Assembly (NCBI GenBank): GCA_003554005.1
Contig: PWEU01000327.1
Coordinates: 1-5,855, forward strand
Direction of reading: 5' to 3'
Source of the DNA: Nitriliruptoraceae bacterium
Lineage (GTDB): Bacteria; Actinomycetota; Nitriliruptoria; Nitriliruptorales; Nitriliruptoraceae
Length of the DNA: 5,855 nt
A program made the position numbers and the translations under genes. Below the pieces are notes generated by a model. That model worked only from the letters and a program-made list of their open reading frames with translations. It ran no database searches and was not told the origin of the DNA. How positions within the stretch are numbered: the stretch's first letter is position 1; each line of letters starts with the position of its first letter. Shown in pieces: positions 1-5,827 of the stretch.

Positions 1-323
1 AGCTCGGTGATCACCTTCAGGCCCCGGGCGTGGGCCTCCTCGACGAAGCGCTTGAACTGACGCATCGTGCCGTAGTCCCGGTTGATCGCGGTGTAGTCGG
101 CGATGTCGTAGCCGTCATCGCGCCCCGGGGAGGGGTAGAAGGGCAGCAGCCACAGCGCGGTGACCCCGAGATCCTGGAGGTAGTCGAGCTTGGCCGTCAG
201 CCCCGCGAAGTCCCCGATGCCGTCGTCGTTGGCGTCGAAGAACGCCCGCACGTGCAGCTCGTAGATGACGGCGTCCTTGTACCAGTGCGGATCGTCGAGG
301 GTGCGGGACTGGTCGGCGCTCAT
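1..323 (-). CDS. treS: Trehalose synthase (maltose alpha-D-glucosyltransferase), N-terminal part, truncated by window edge
   Basis: A GH13-family enzyme that interconverts trehalose and maltose in the cytoplasm; in the GlgE pathway it supplies maltose for phosphorylation to maltose-1-phosphate. Only the first 107 residues are present and the frame is open to the left edge. Seen directly: DPHWYKDAVIYELHVRAFFD at residues 11-30, GIGDFAGL at 35-42, LWLLPFYPSP at 58-67, GYDIADY at 71-77, and GLKVITE at the edge, just before the expected first conserved GH13 region (DxVxNH). These are typical of the start of the TreS (beta/alpha)8 barrel. The catalytic Asp/Glu residues lie outside the window. The ATG at 323 was chosen because AGGAGGAGAG ends 9 nt upstream. 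An in-frame GTG at 371, overlapping the glgE stop, is an alternative that would add 16 residues. The gene follows glgE by 44 nt on the same strand, so an operon is likely. Whether a maltokinase domain is fused cannot be seen. Confidence 0.93.
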   Translation of the reverse strand, partial: MSADQSRTLDDPHWYKDAVIYELHVRAFFDANDDGIGDFAGLTAKLDYLQDLGVTALWLLPFYPSPGRDDGYDIADYTAINRDYGTMRQFKRFVEEAHARGLKVITE

Positions 324-332
324 CAGGTGGGG

Positions 333-342
333 CTCTCCTCCT
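333..342 (-). promoter_or_regulatory. Ribosome binding site of treS
   Basis: The minus strand reads AGGAGGAGAG, a strong match to the anti-Shine-Dalgarno sequence, ending 9 nt before the ATG at 323. It favours that ATG over the in-frame GTG at 371, which has no comparable purine-rich stretch in front of it. If the GTG were used, this site would be translated as part of the N-terminus. Confidence 0.6.
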
Positions 343-367
343 GCGGGTCTGGTCGGGACGTCGTCGC

Positions 368-2359
368 TCACACGCCGGCGTCGTGGTCGTGCTCGTCACG
401 CGGCGGCACGCGCACCTCGAAGATGTGCGCAGGGGTGACATGGGGGTTGAGCTCGACGTAGTTCTCCGGCCCGTACCAGTGGTAGGTCCCTCCGCCGAAG
501 GCATCCCGCAGCTCGAAATGCTCGGTGGACGGGTCCAGGCCGAGGGCCTCGAGGTCCAACCAGGTCGTGCCCACCTGGGTGTCGTACGGGTCGAGGTTGA
601 CGATCACGAGCACCGCGTCCTGGCCGGAGCGATCGATCTTCGAGTACGCGAGCAGCCGTTCGTTCTTGACCTCGTGGAAGGTCAGCGTCGCGTCCTGCTG
701 CAGCGCCGGGTGGGCGTGGCGGATCGAGTTGACCAGCCGGATCATCTCGGCCAGCGACCACGGCTGCTGGTCGGCGTCCCAGGTCTTGATCTCGTACTTC
801 TCGTTGTCGAGGTACTCCTCGGCACCGGGTCGGTTGGCCGACCACATCAGCTCGAAGGCGGGGCCGTACATCCCGTAGTTCGCGGTCAGCGTCGCCGCCA
901 GCACCAGCCGCTGCACGAACATCGACCGCCCGCCATGCTGGAGTTGGTCGGTGAGGATGTCGGGGGTGTTGGGCCAGGAGTTCGGCCGGAAGAAGTCGGC
1001 CACCTCGGTGTGGACCAGCTCGGTGTAGTAGTCCTGGATCTCCTGCTTGTGGCGCCGCCAGGTGAAATAGGTGTAGGACTGGTTGAAGCCACGCATCGCG
1101 AGCTCGTACATCACCTTGGGCCGGGTGAAGGCCTCGGCGAGGAAGATGCAGTCCGGGTGCTCGGCCTTCAGCTCGCCGAGGCACCACTCCCAGAAGGGGA
1201 AGGACTTCGTGTGGGGGTTGTCGACCCGGAAGATCCGCACACCCTCGGCGATCCAGTACTCGAAGACGCCCTTCAACTCGCGCCAGAGGCCCTCGGGGTC
1301 GCTGGTCTCGAAGTCGAGCGGGTAGATGTCCTGGTACTTCTTGGGCGGGTTCTCCGCGTACTGGATCGAACCGTCGGGACGCCGCTTGAACCACTCCGGG
1401 TGCTCGCTCACCCAGGGGTGGTCGGGAGCGCACTGGAACGCGATGTCCAGCGCGAGCTCCATCCCCCGGTCCTCACAGGCGGTCATCAGGGCGCCGAGGT
1501 CCTCCAGCGTCCCGAGCTCGGGGTGGATGTCGAGGTGGCCGCCCTCGGCGCTGCCCACGGCCCAGGGTGAGCCCGGGTCGTCGGGGCCGGAATCCACCAC
1601 GTTGTTGCGCCCCTTGCGGTGGCCGCGACCGATGGGGTGGATCGGTGGGAGGTAGAGGACGTCGAAGCCCATCGAGGCGATGTGGTCGAGCCGGTCGATC
1701 ACGTCGCGGAAGGTGCCGTGGCGGCCCGGTTCGGTCGCGGCCGAGCGGGGGAAGAGCTCGTACCAGGTCGAGAACGCCGCGCGCTCCCGGTCGGCCTCCA
1801 GCTCGTAGACGTCCGACCGAACGTGGTGGTCGCGGGGGTCGTGCCGGCGGGCCAGCTCGATGACCTCCTCCGAGGTCGCGCGGTCGGCCCGGGCGGCGGC
1901 GTCCAGGTCGGTGTCGGTGAGCGCGGCGGCGATCTCCCGAAGACGGTGCTTGTCGGTGCCCTTGGCCTGCTTGGCCCGCCGCTTGAGCAGCTTCGCGCCG
2001 ACCGCCAGGTCGACCTCCTCCAGCGTCCCCGCCACCACCTTGGTGTGCGTGTCACGCATCCAGGTCCCGATGTGGTCGATCCAGGCGAGCACGCGGAACC
2101 GGTGCCGTCCCAGCATCGCCGGGGTGAAGGATCCGGACCACACGTCGTTGATGACGTAGTGCAGCGGCACCTCCTCCCATGACTCGTCGCCGGCCGCCTT
2201 GTACTGCGCCCCCGCTGCCAGCAGGTCGTGGGAGTCACCGACGATGTCCGCGGTGACCTCAACGGGCCGGCCGAGCACGCCCTTGGCCGGATAACGGCCG
2301 GCCAGGACGCTCGGTCGGACACGCTGGATGCTGGCGCGCTGCGCGGTCGGTGCGCTCAC
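368..2359 (-). CDS. glgE: Alpha-1,4-glucan:maltose-1-phosphate maltosyltransferase (GlgE, GH13_3)
   Basis: GlgE transfers maltosyl units from alpha-maltose-1-phosphate to the non-reducing ends of alpha-1,4-glucans, releasing phosphate; it is the polymerising step of the trehalose-to-glucan route. The 663-residue product has the family's usual length. Residues 1-110 fit the N-terminal beta-sandwich domain (for example RVLAWIDHIGTW at 89-100). About 115-195 is a charged helical stretch. The catalytic barrel then begins with TWYELFPRS (198-206), GHRKGRNN (246-253) and GSPWAVGSAEGGH (263-275). The nucleophile is predicted to be D380 in FRVDNPHTK and the acid/base E409 in LAEAF; their 29-residue spacing equals that of D394/E423 in Streptomyces coelicolor GlgE1 as I recall it. 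A third conserved acid is D467 in TPDIL. A beta-rich C-terminal domain follows, ending in an Asp/His-rich tail. The GTG at 2359 is preceded by GGAGGT 4 nt upstream. treS lies directly downstream. No frameshift or missing key residue was seen. Confidence 0.97.
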   Translation of the reverse strand: MSAPTAQRASIQRVRPSVLAGRYPAKGVLGRPVEVTADIVGDSHDLLAAGAQYKAAGDESWEEVPLHYVINDVWSGSFTPAMLGRHRFRVLAWIDHIGTWMRDTHTKVVAGTLEEVDLAVGAKLLKRRAKQAKGTDKHRLREIAAALTDTDLDAAARADRATSEEVIELARRHDPRDHHVRSDVYELEADRERAAFSTWYELFPRSAATEPGRHGTFRDVIDRLDHIASMGFDVLYLPPIHPIGRGHRKGRNNVVDSGPDDPGSPWAVGSAEGGHLDIHPELGTLEDLGALMTACEDRGMELALDIAFQCAPDHPWVSEHPEWFKRRPDGSIQYAENPPKKYQDIYPLDFETSDPEGLWRELKGVFEYWIAEGVRIFRVDNPHTKSFPFWEWCLGELKAEHPDCIFLAEAFTRPKVMYELAMRGFNQSYTYFTWRRHKQEIQDYYTELVHTEVADFFRPNSWPNTPDILTDQLQHGGRSMFVQRLVLAATLTANYGMYGPAFELMWSANRPGAEEYLDNEKYEIKTWDADQQPWSLAEMIRLVNSIRHAHPALQQDATLTFHEVKNERLLAYSKIDRSGQDAVLVIVNLDPYDTQVGTTWLDLEALGLDPSTEHFELRDAFGGGTYHWYGPENYVELNPHVTPAHIFEVRVPPRDEHDHDAGV

Positions 2360-2387
2360 GGTGACCTCCGGTCGCCTATCGCGAGGA

Positions 2388-2410
2388 TCGCGAGCGCTCC
2401 CCGCTCGCGA
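2388..2410. repeat. Perfect 9-bp inverted repeat upstream of glgE, with repeated TCGCGA cores
   Basis: The arms TCGCGAGCG (2388-2396) and CGCTCGCGA (2402-2410) pair perfectly around a 5-nt loop. The right arm sits inside a 10-bp palindrome, GCTCGCGAGC (2403-2412). A third TCGCGAG copy begins at 2379, so the heptamer starts at 2379, 2388 and 2405. The element lies 29-51 nt ahead of the glgE GTG. It could be an operator, a 5'-leader hairpin, or a U-tail-less terminator for meaB; there is no T-run on either side. In DNA this GC-rich, CG palindromes arise fairly easily by chance, so function is inferred only. Confidence 0.45.
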
Positions 2411-2415
2411 GCCTC

Positions 2416-2421
2416 ACGTTA
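2416..2421 (-). promoter_or_regulatory. Possible -10 element for glgE
   Basis: The minus strand reads TAACGT, fitting the TAnnnT pattern of actinobacterial housekeeping promoters. No convincing -35 hexamer is found 16-18 nt upstream. If it is real, transcription would start close to the right arm of the 2388-2410 hairpin, giving a leader of about 50 nt. A weak candidate. Confidence 0.2.
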
Positions 2422-2431
2422 GTGGTGTCGT

Positions 2432-2461
2432 CCGACCCCCGTCGGGCCTGTAGGCCGGCCT
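2432..2461 (-). terminator. Possible factor-dependent or tail-less terminator region after meaB
   Basis: Within the 134-nt meaB-glgE gap there is a 5-bp stem with 4-nt loop (CCGAC at 2432-2436, GTCGG at 2441-2445) and, next to it, a perfect 10-bp palindrome AGGCCGGCCT at 2452-2461. They lie 33-64 nt beyond the meaB stop on the minus strand. No T-run follows, so a classical intrinsic terminator is not supported. They could slow polymerase, or be chance structure in GC-rich DNA. Confidence 0.2.
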
Positions 2462-2493
2462 TCCGTCGGTAGCGTCCTGCGGCCACCGGTCGG

Positions 2494-3480
2494 TCAGGAG
2501 GCGGCCAACCGCGAGGCGGCGAGCAGTTCGTCGGCGGCCCCGTAAGGGTCGATCTCGCGCCGCTCGACCCGCTCGGCCAGCGCCTCCAGCAGGCCGTCCT
2601 CGCCCTCCTCCAGCCGCGCGAAGGTGCGCCTGGTCGACTCCAGGGCGAGCTCGCGCACCAGGTGCCGGGTGCGCGCCTGCCGGCGCGCCGCTCCGATGCC
2701 GTGGGCGGCGAGGAAGCTCGTGTGGTCGTCGAGCGCAGCGACCAGTTCGGTGATGCCGTCGGCCGTCACGGCCACGGTCCTGAGGATCGGTGGCCACCAG
2801 CCGGGCTCGTCGTCCGCCTCCGCCATCGCGTGCCCCATCTCGAGCATGCCCTGCAGGTCCGACTGCAACCGGCCGGCACCGCCGGCATCGGCCTTGTTGA
2901 TCACGAACACGTCGGCGACCTCGAGGATGCCGGCCTTGGCCGCCTGGACGCCGTCCCCCATCCCGGGGGCCAGCGCGATCACGGTGGTGTCGGCGGTCGC
3001 CGCGATCTCGACCTCCGACTGTCCGACGCCCACGGTCTCGATGATGACGTCGTCGAACCCCGCCGCATCGAGGACCAGCACCGCCTGTGGGGTCGCGAAG
3101 GACAGGCCACCGAGGTGGCCGCGGGAGGCCATGGAGCGGATGAACACGCCGACATCGGTGTGGTGGCCCTGCATGCGGATGCGATCACCCAGCAGCGCCC
3201 CGCCGGTGAAGGGCGAGGACGGATCCACCGCCAGGATGGCGACGGTACGACCGGCCGCACGCAACTGCGTGGCGACCGCGTCCGTCAGGGTCGACTTCCC
3301 GACCCCCGGTGATCCGCTGATGCCGAGCACCCGGGCCGTGCCGGCCCGGGGGTGCAAGGCGGCGACCACGTGGCGCAGCTGTTCGGGGCTGCCGTCCTCG
3401 ACGACGGTGAGCAGGCGCGCCAGAGCACGCCGCTCGCCGCGCTCGAGTCCGTCGACGAGCGCGTCGAGATCGGGTGTCAC
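2494..3480 (-). CDS. meaB: Methylmalonyl-CoA mutase-associated GTPase MeaB (ArgK/G3E family)
   Basis: MeaB is a G3E P-loop GTPase that acts as a chaperone of B12-dependent methylmalonyl-CoA mutase, gating cofactor loading and protecting the enzyme from inactivation. The 328-residue product matches the family length. Seen directly: Walker A GSPGVGKST at 56-64; the base-2/switch region DPSSPFTGGALLGDR at 86-100; MQGHHTDVGVFIRSMASRGH at 103-122; the MeaB-typical ETVGVGQSE at 148-156; the guanine-specificity NKAD at 195-198; and a C-terminal RREIDPYGAADELL segment at 308-321 fitting the dimerisation arm. The GTG at 3480 is chosen because GAGGT lies 6 nt upstream and it begins 2 nt after the thiolase stop; a longer reading would overlap the thiolase by over 120 nt and encodes no recognisable domain. 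Coupled translation with the thiolase is likely. The annotation 'arginine/ornithine transport ATPase ArgK' used for some homologues is considered outdated. The mutase subunits are not in the window. Confidence 0.96.
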   Translation of the reverse strand: MTPDLDALVDGLERGERRALARLLTVVEDGSPEQLRHVVAALHPRAGTARVLGISGSPGVGKSTLTDAVATQLRAAGRTVAILAVDPSSPFTGGALLGDRIRMQGHHTDVGVFIRSMASRGHLGGLSFATPQAVLVLDAAGFDDVIIETVGVGQSEVEIAATADTTVIALAPGMGDGVQAAKAGILEVADVFVINKADAGGAGRLQSDLQGMLEMGHAMAEADDEPGWWPPILRTVAVTADGITELVAALDDHTSFLAAHGIGAARRQARTRHLVRELALESTRRTFARLEEGEDGLLEALAERVERREIDPYGAADELLAASRLAAS

Positions 3481-3482
3481 GC

Positions 3483-4667
3483 TCAGACCTCGATGGTCAC
3501 GGCGTCGCCCTGTCCCCCGCCGCCGCACAGCGCCGCTGCCCCGCTGCCACCGCCTCGACGGCGCAGCTCGTTGATCAGGGAGACCACGATGCGCGCGCCC
3601 GAGCAACCGATCGGGTGGCCCAGGGCGACCCCGCCGCCGTTGACGTTGACCCGGTCCTCTTCCACCTGCAGGTCGCGGGCGGAGGCGATCGCCACCGAGG
3701 CGAAGGCCTCGTTGATCTCGTAGAGGTCGAACCCGCCGGGGTCAGCGCCCGCCCGCTCGGCGGCCACACGGATCGCGTTCGCGGGCTGTAGGTGCAGCGA
3801 CGGGTCGGGGCCGGCCACGGTTCCCCACGCGGTGATGGAGGCGAGCACCTCCAGCCCCAGCCGCTCGGCAGCCTCGCGGCTGGCCAGCACCAGGGCGGCG
3901 GCACCGTCGGAGATCTGGGAAGCGTTACCGGCCGTGATGGTGCCTTCCTTGCTGAAGGCCGGCCGCAGGCCACCGAGCGACTCCGCGGTGGTACCCGCGC
4001 GGATCCCCTCATCACGGGCCACCACGAGCGGGTCGCCCTTGCGCTGCGGCACCTCGACCGGCACCACCTCGCCGTCGAAGGCGCCAGAGTCCCAGGCGGC
4101 GGCGGCCCGCTCGTGGGAGCGCGCCGACCACGTGTCCTGCTGCTCCCGGGTGATCTCGAGCCCCTTGGAGCGCTGGTAGTCGTCGGTCGCCAGCCCCATG
4201 GCGCAGCCGTCGAAGGCACAGGTCAGGCCGTCGTGCATCATGACATCGGTCACGGTGCCGTCGCCCATGCGGTAGCCGAACCGGGCCTTGTCCAGTAGGT
4301 AGGGGGCGGTCGACATCGACTCCATGCCGCCGGCGACCACCACCTCGAAGTCCCCGACCCGGATCAGGTCCCGGGCCCGGCTGATGGCCGTCATCCCTGA
4401 CAGACACACCTTGTTCACGGTCTCGGCGGCGACCCCCATCCCGATCCCGCCGGCCACCGCCGCCTGGCGTGAGGTGATCTGCCCCTGGCCGGCCTGCAGT
4501 ACGTGGCCCATGACCACGTACTCGACCTCGGCGGCGTCCAACCCGGCGCGTTGCAGCGCCCCGGCGATGGCGTTCCCACCGAGCTCGGTGGCCTTGAGCC
4601 CGGCGAACCCACCACCGAAGCGACCCACCGGTGTCCGTGCGTACCCGACGACGACGACGTCCTGCAT
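3483..4667 (-). CDS. Acetyl-CoA C-acetyltransferase (thiolase II type)
   Basis: A thiolase-superfamily enzyme that reversibly condenses two acetyl-CoA into acetoacetyl-CoA or cleaves the reverse; it is cytoplasmic. The 394-residue length is that of biosynthetic thiolases. The N-terminus VVVVGYARTPVGRFGG (4-19) is typical. Active-site residues are visible: nucleophile C88 in NKVCLSG, N319 in the NEAF motif, H351 in GGGVALGHPIGCSGAR, and acid/base C381 in CGGGGQGDA. The loop with GMESMS (114-119) and M-H pairs near 144 is also usual. The ATG at 4667 has AGAGGAG 6 nt upstream. It heads a two-gene unit with meaB (2-nt gap) and diverges from mce. From memory, the actinobacterial thiolase next to mce is called fadA4 in mycobacteria. 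Chain-length specificity (acetoacetyl- versus longer 3-ketoacyl-CoA) cannot be decided from sequence alone. The neighbouring methylmalonyl genes suggest a role in short-chain acyl-CoA degradation. Confidence 0.94.
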   Translation of the reverse strand: MQDVVVVGYARTPVGRFGGGFAGLKATELGGNAIAGALQRAGLDAAEVEYVVMGHVLQAGQGQITSRQAAVAGGIGMGVAAETVNKVCLSGMTAISRARDLIRVGDFEVVVAGGMESMSTAPYLLDKARFGYRMGDGTVTDVMMHDGLTCAFDGCAMGLATDDYQRSKGLEITREQQDTWSARSHERAAAAWDSGAFDGEVVPVEVPQRKGDPLVVARDEGIRAGTTAESLGGLRPAFSKEGTITAGNASQISDGAAALVLASREAAERLGLEVLASITAWGTVAGPDPSLHLQPANAIRVAAERAGADPGGFDLYEINEAFASVAIASARDLQVEEDRVNVNGGGVALGHPIGCSGARIVVSLINELRRRGGGSGAAALCGGGGQGDAVTIEV

Positions 4668-4821
4668 CGAAGGCTCCTCTCCCGTGTACTCGTGAGCCTA
4701 CGCGGGGTCGTCGCTCGGCCCACAACCGACGCCCTCACCGGTCGCCGCCGGCGCCGATGCGGTGCAGCAGACGCGGTGGTGGCAGGCTGCGCGGACCGTC
4801 GACCCGACCCTGGAGGCCCAC
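4668..4821. promoter_or_regulatory. Divergent intergenic region between thiolase and mce
   Basis: These 154 nt must hold the promoters of both divergent units. On the minus strand TAGGCT (4700-4695) fits a -10 element and would give the thiolase a leader of about 20 nt; a poor -35 candidate, TTGTGG, lies 19 nt further upstream. An imperfect inverted repeat overlaps it: CCCGTGTA (4681-4688) and TACGCGGG (4699-4706), 7 of 8 positions matching, with a 10-nt spacer, a possible operator. No good TAnnnT was found for mce on the plus strand. Confidence 0.35.
4812..4816 (+). promoter_or_regulatory. Ribosome binding site that sets the mce start
   Basis: GGAGG lies 5 nt before the GTG at 4822. The longer in-frame reading from the GTG at 4762 has no such site and adds 20 residues that do not resemble the start of the epimerase family, so the shorter protein is preferred. 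Confidence 0.6.
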
Positions 4822-5247
4822 GTGGATGTCACCCGCATCGACCAGATCGCCATCGCCGTCGAGGATCTCGATGAGGCCGTCGGCTTCTACGAGCGCGCCT
4901 TCGGCTTGACCGTGAGCTCCCGCGAGCGGATCGACTCCGACGGCGTCGAGGAGGCCATGCTCACCGTGGGCGGGGTATCGATCCAGCTGCTGGCCCCGAC
5001 GCGAGAGGACTCCCCCATCGCCCGCTACCTGGCACGCAACGGGCCGGGACTGCACCACCTCGGGTTCGGGGTCAGCTCCGTGGCTGCAGCGCTCGACCAC
5101 CTGCGGGCTGAGGACGTCCGGCTGATCGACGAGACCCCCCGAACAGGTGGCGGGGGCCACCAGATCGCCTTCGTCCACCCCAAGGGCACCGGTGGGGTCC
5201 TGGTGGAGTTGGTCGAGGACAGCGCCCACCACGCACACGGATCGTGA
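4822..5247 (+). CDS. mce: Methylmalonyl-CoA epimerase (VOC superfamily)
   Basis: The enzyme interconverts (S)- and (R)-methylmalonyl-CoA, linking propionyl-CoA carboxylase to the B12-dependent mutase. The product from the GTG at 4822 has 141 residues, the usual length, with two VOC (beta-alpha-beta-beta-beta) modules: about 1-60 and about 75-135. Family motifs are TRIDQIAIAVEDLDEAVGFY (4-23), EAMLTVG, SIQLLAP (53-59), SPIARYL, GLHHLGFGV (76-84), DETPRTGGGGHQIAFVHP (103-120) and GVLVEL (125-130). By comparison with the Propionibacterium enzyme (ligands His12, Gln65, His91, Glu141, from memory), the metal sites should be Q8, Q55, one His of the H78-H79 pair, and E129. The first position is Gln where His is usual. 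The start is fixed by GGAGG 5 nt upstream. It diverges from the thiolase-meaB pair, a context that strongly supports methylmalonyl metabolism over another VOC activity. Ends in a His-rich tail. Confidence 0.92.
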   Translation: MDVTRIDQIAIAVEDLDEAVGFYERAFGLTVSSRERIDSDGVEEAMLTVGGVSIQLLAPTREDSPIARYLARNGPGLHHLGFGVSSVAAALDHLRAEDVRLIDETPRTGGGGHQIAFVHPKGTGGVLVELVEDSAHHAHGS

Positions 5248-5282
5248 ACGACCGGCCCCGGCAGGGCGACCGGGCCGACCGG

Positions 5283-5288
5283 TAGCCT
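5283..5288 (+). promoter_or_regulatory. Possible -10 element for the gene at 5327
   Basis: TAGCCT fits TAnnnT and lies 38 nt before the GTG at 5327, which would give a leader of about 30 nt. No clear -35 is visible. The surrounding 79-nt gap also holds an 8-bp inverted repeat (CCGGCAGG at 5258-5265, CCTGCCGG at 5286-5293, 20-nt spacer) and three GACCGG copies (5250, 5268, 5277). The gene may instead be read through from mce. Confidence 0.25.
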
Positions 5289-5326
5289 GCCGGTCCGTCC
5301 CGTCCGCACCCCTTCGAGGCTGCCCC

Positions 5327-5827
5327 GTGGGTTTCTCCGATCGTCTCCGCGCCTGGCTCAAAGGCGAGTCGAAACGACGCCCGGCCAGCCCATCGACCAG
5401 TGCGGCCTCCCGAGAGGCGACCTCCGAGCTGGAAGGGTTCGCCCGCAGCCGTATCGGGGTCGAGGCCTTCCTCGAACCGAAGACGACCATCTACTCCACG
5501 ACCGTCCTGCTCATCGCTGACGACGGGGAGTACCTGCGCCGCCCCGTCAAGGACCGTGGCCAGGCCGCAGCGTTGTGCAAGGACCTCAACATCCCGCTGT
5601 ACGACGCCCGCAAGGTCGGCTACCCGAAACGGATGCGCGACTACGAGCAGGGACGTGCCCCCCGACGGGTGGAACTGTCCGACCTCCCCCCCTGGCCCGG
5701 TGACGATCCCGGCGGTGACCCCGACGGACCGCCGCCACCTCCCGCCCCGCCGGAGGCCTCCGAGGTCTCCGACGGCGAGGACCGGGGGGACGAGCAGGCC
5801 GACGGGAACGATCCACGCGAGGACTGA
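5327..5827 (+). CDS. Conserved-looking protein of unknown function with Pro-rich acidic C-terminal tail
   Basis: A 166-residue product without a recognised catalytic motif, signal peptide or membrane segment. The N-terminus (MGFSDRLRAWLKGESKRR) is basic and helical, followed by a Ser/Ala/Pro-rich linker to about 32. Residues 34-110 look like a compact folded core: SELEGFARSRIGVEAFLEP (33-51), a hydrophobic strand pair TTVLLIADDGEYLRRPV (58-74), then CKDLNIPLYDARKVGYPKRM (84-103). From 120 the chain is low-complexity: PPWPGDD, a PPPPPAPP run at 135-142, and a strongly acidic end. Similar core sequences occur, as I recall, in many actinobacteria, sometimes labelled 'oxidoreductase' without good basis. 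The GTG at 5327 is chosen because GAGG lies 7 nt upstream and the upstream in-frame residues are of shadow composition. It follows mce by 79 nt on the same strand. Function unknown. Confidence 0.75.
   Translation: MGFSDRLRAWLKGESKRRPASPSTSAASREATSELEGFARSRIGVEAFLEPKTTIYSTTVLLIADDGEYLRRPVKDRGQAAALCKDLNIPLYDARKVGYPKRMRDYEQGRAPRRVELSDLPPWPGDDPGGDPDGPPPPPAPPEASEVSDGEDRGDEQADGNDPRED

Noticed and set aside
383..1570. Long plus-strand open frame of about 395 codons antisense to glgE
   Set aside because: It encodes a Val/Gly/Leu/Arg-rich sequence without domains, and glgE on the other strand has full family motifs. Long antisense frames are expected opposite high-GC genes.
2624..3574. Plus-strand open frames antisense to meaB
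   Set aside because: Low-complexity Ser/Pro/Arg or Gly/His/Asp-rich translations, no family features, and meaB itself is intact with all GTPase motifs.
3481..3606. N-terminal extension of meaB to an upstream start at 3606
   Set aside because: It lies wholly within the 3' end of the thiolase in another frame, is Arg/Gly-rich shadow sequence, and the GTG at 3480 has a well-placed RBS.
4783..4788. CAGGCT as a -10 element for mce
   Set aside because: It lacks the leading T of TAnnnT and no -35 hexamer was found at the right distance.
4762..4821. Longer N-terminus for mce from the GTG at 4762
   Set aside because: No RBS precedes it, the added 20 residues are not family-like, and GGAGG directly precedes the GTG at 4822.
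4735..5490. Minus-strand open frame of about 251 codons covering mce
   Set aside because: It is antisense to a clear VOC-fold gene, spans two intergenic regions, and its translation has no recognisable domain.
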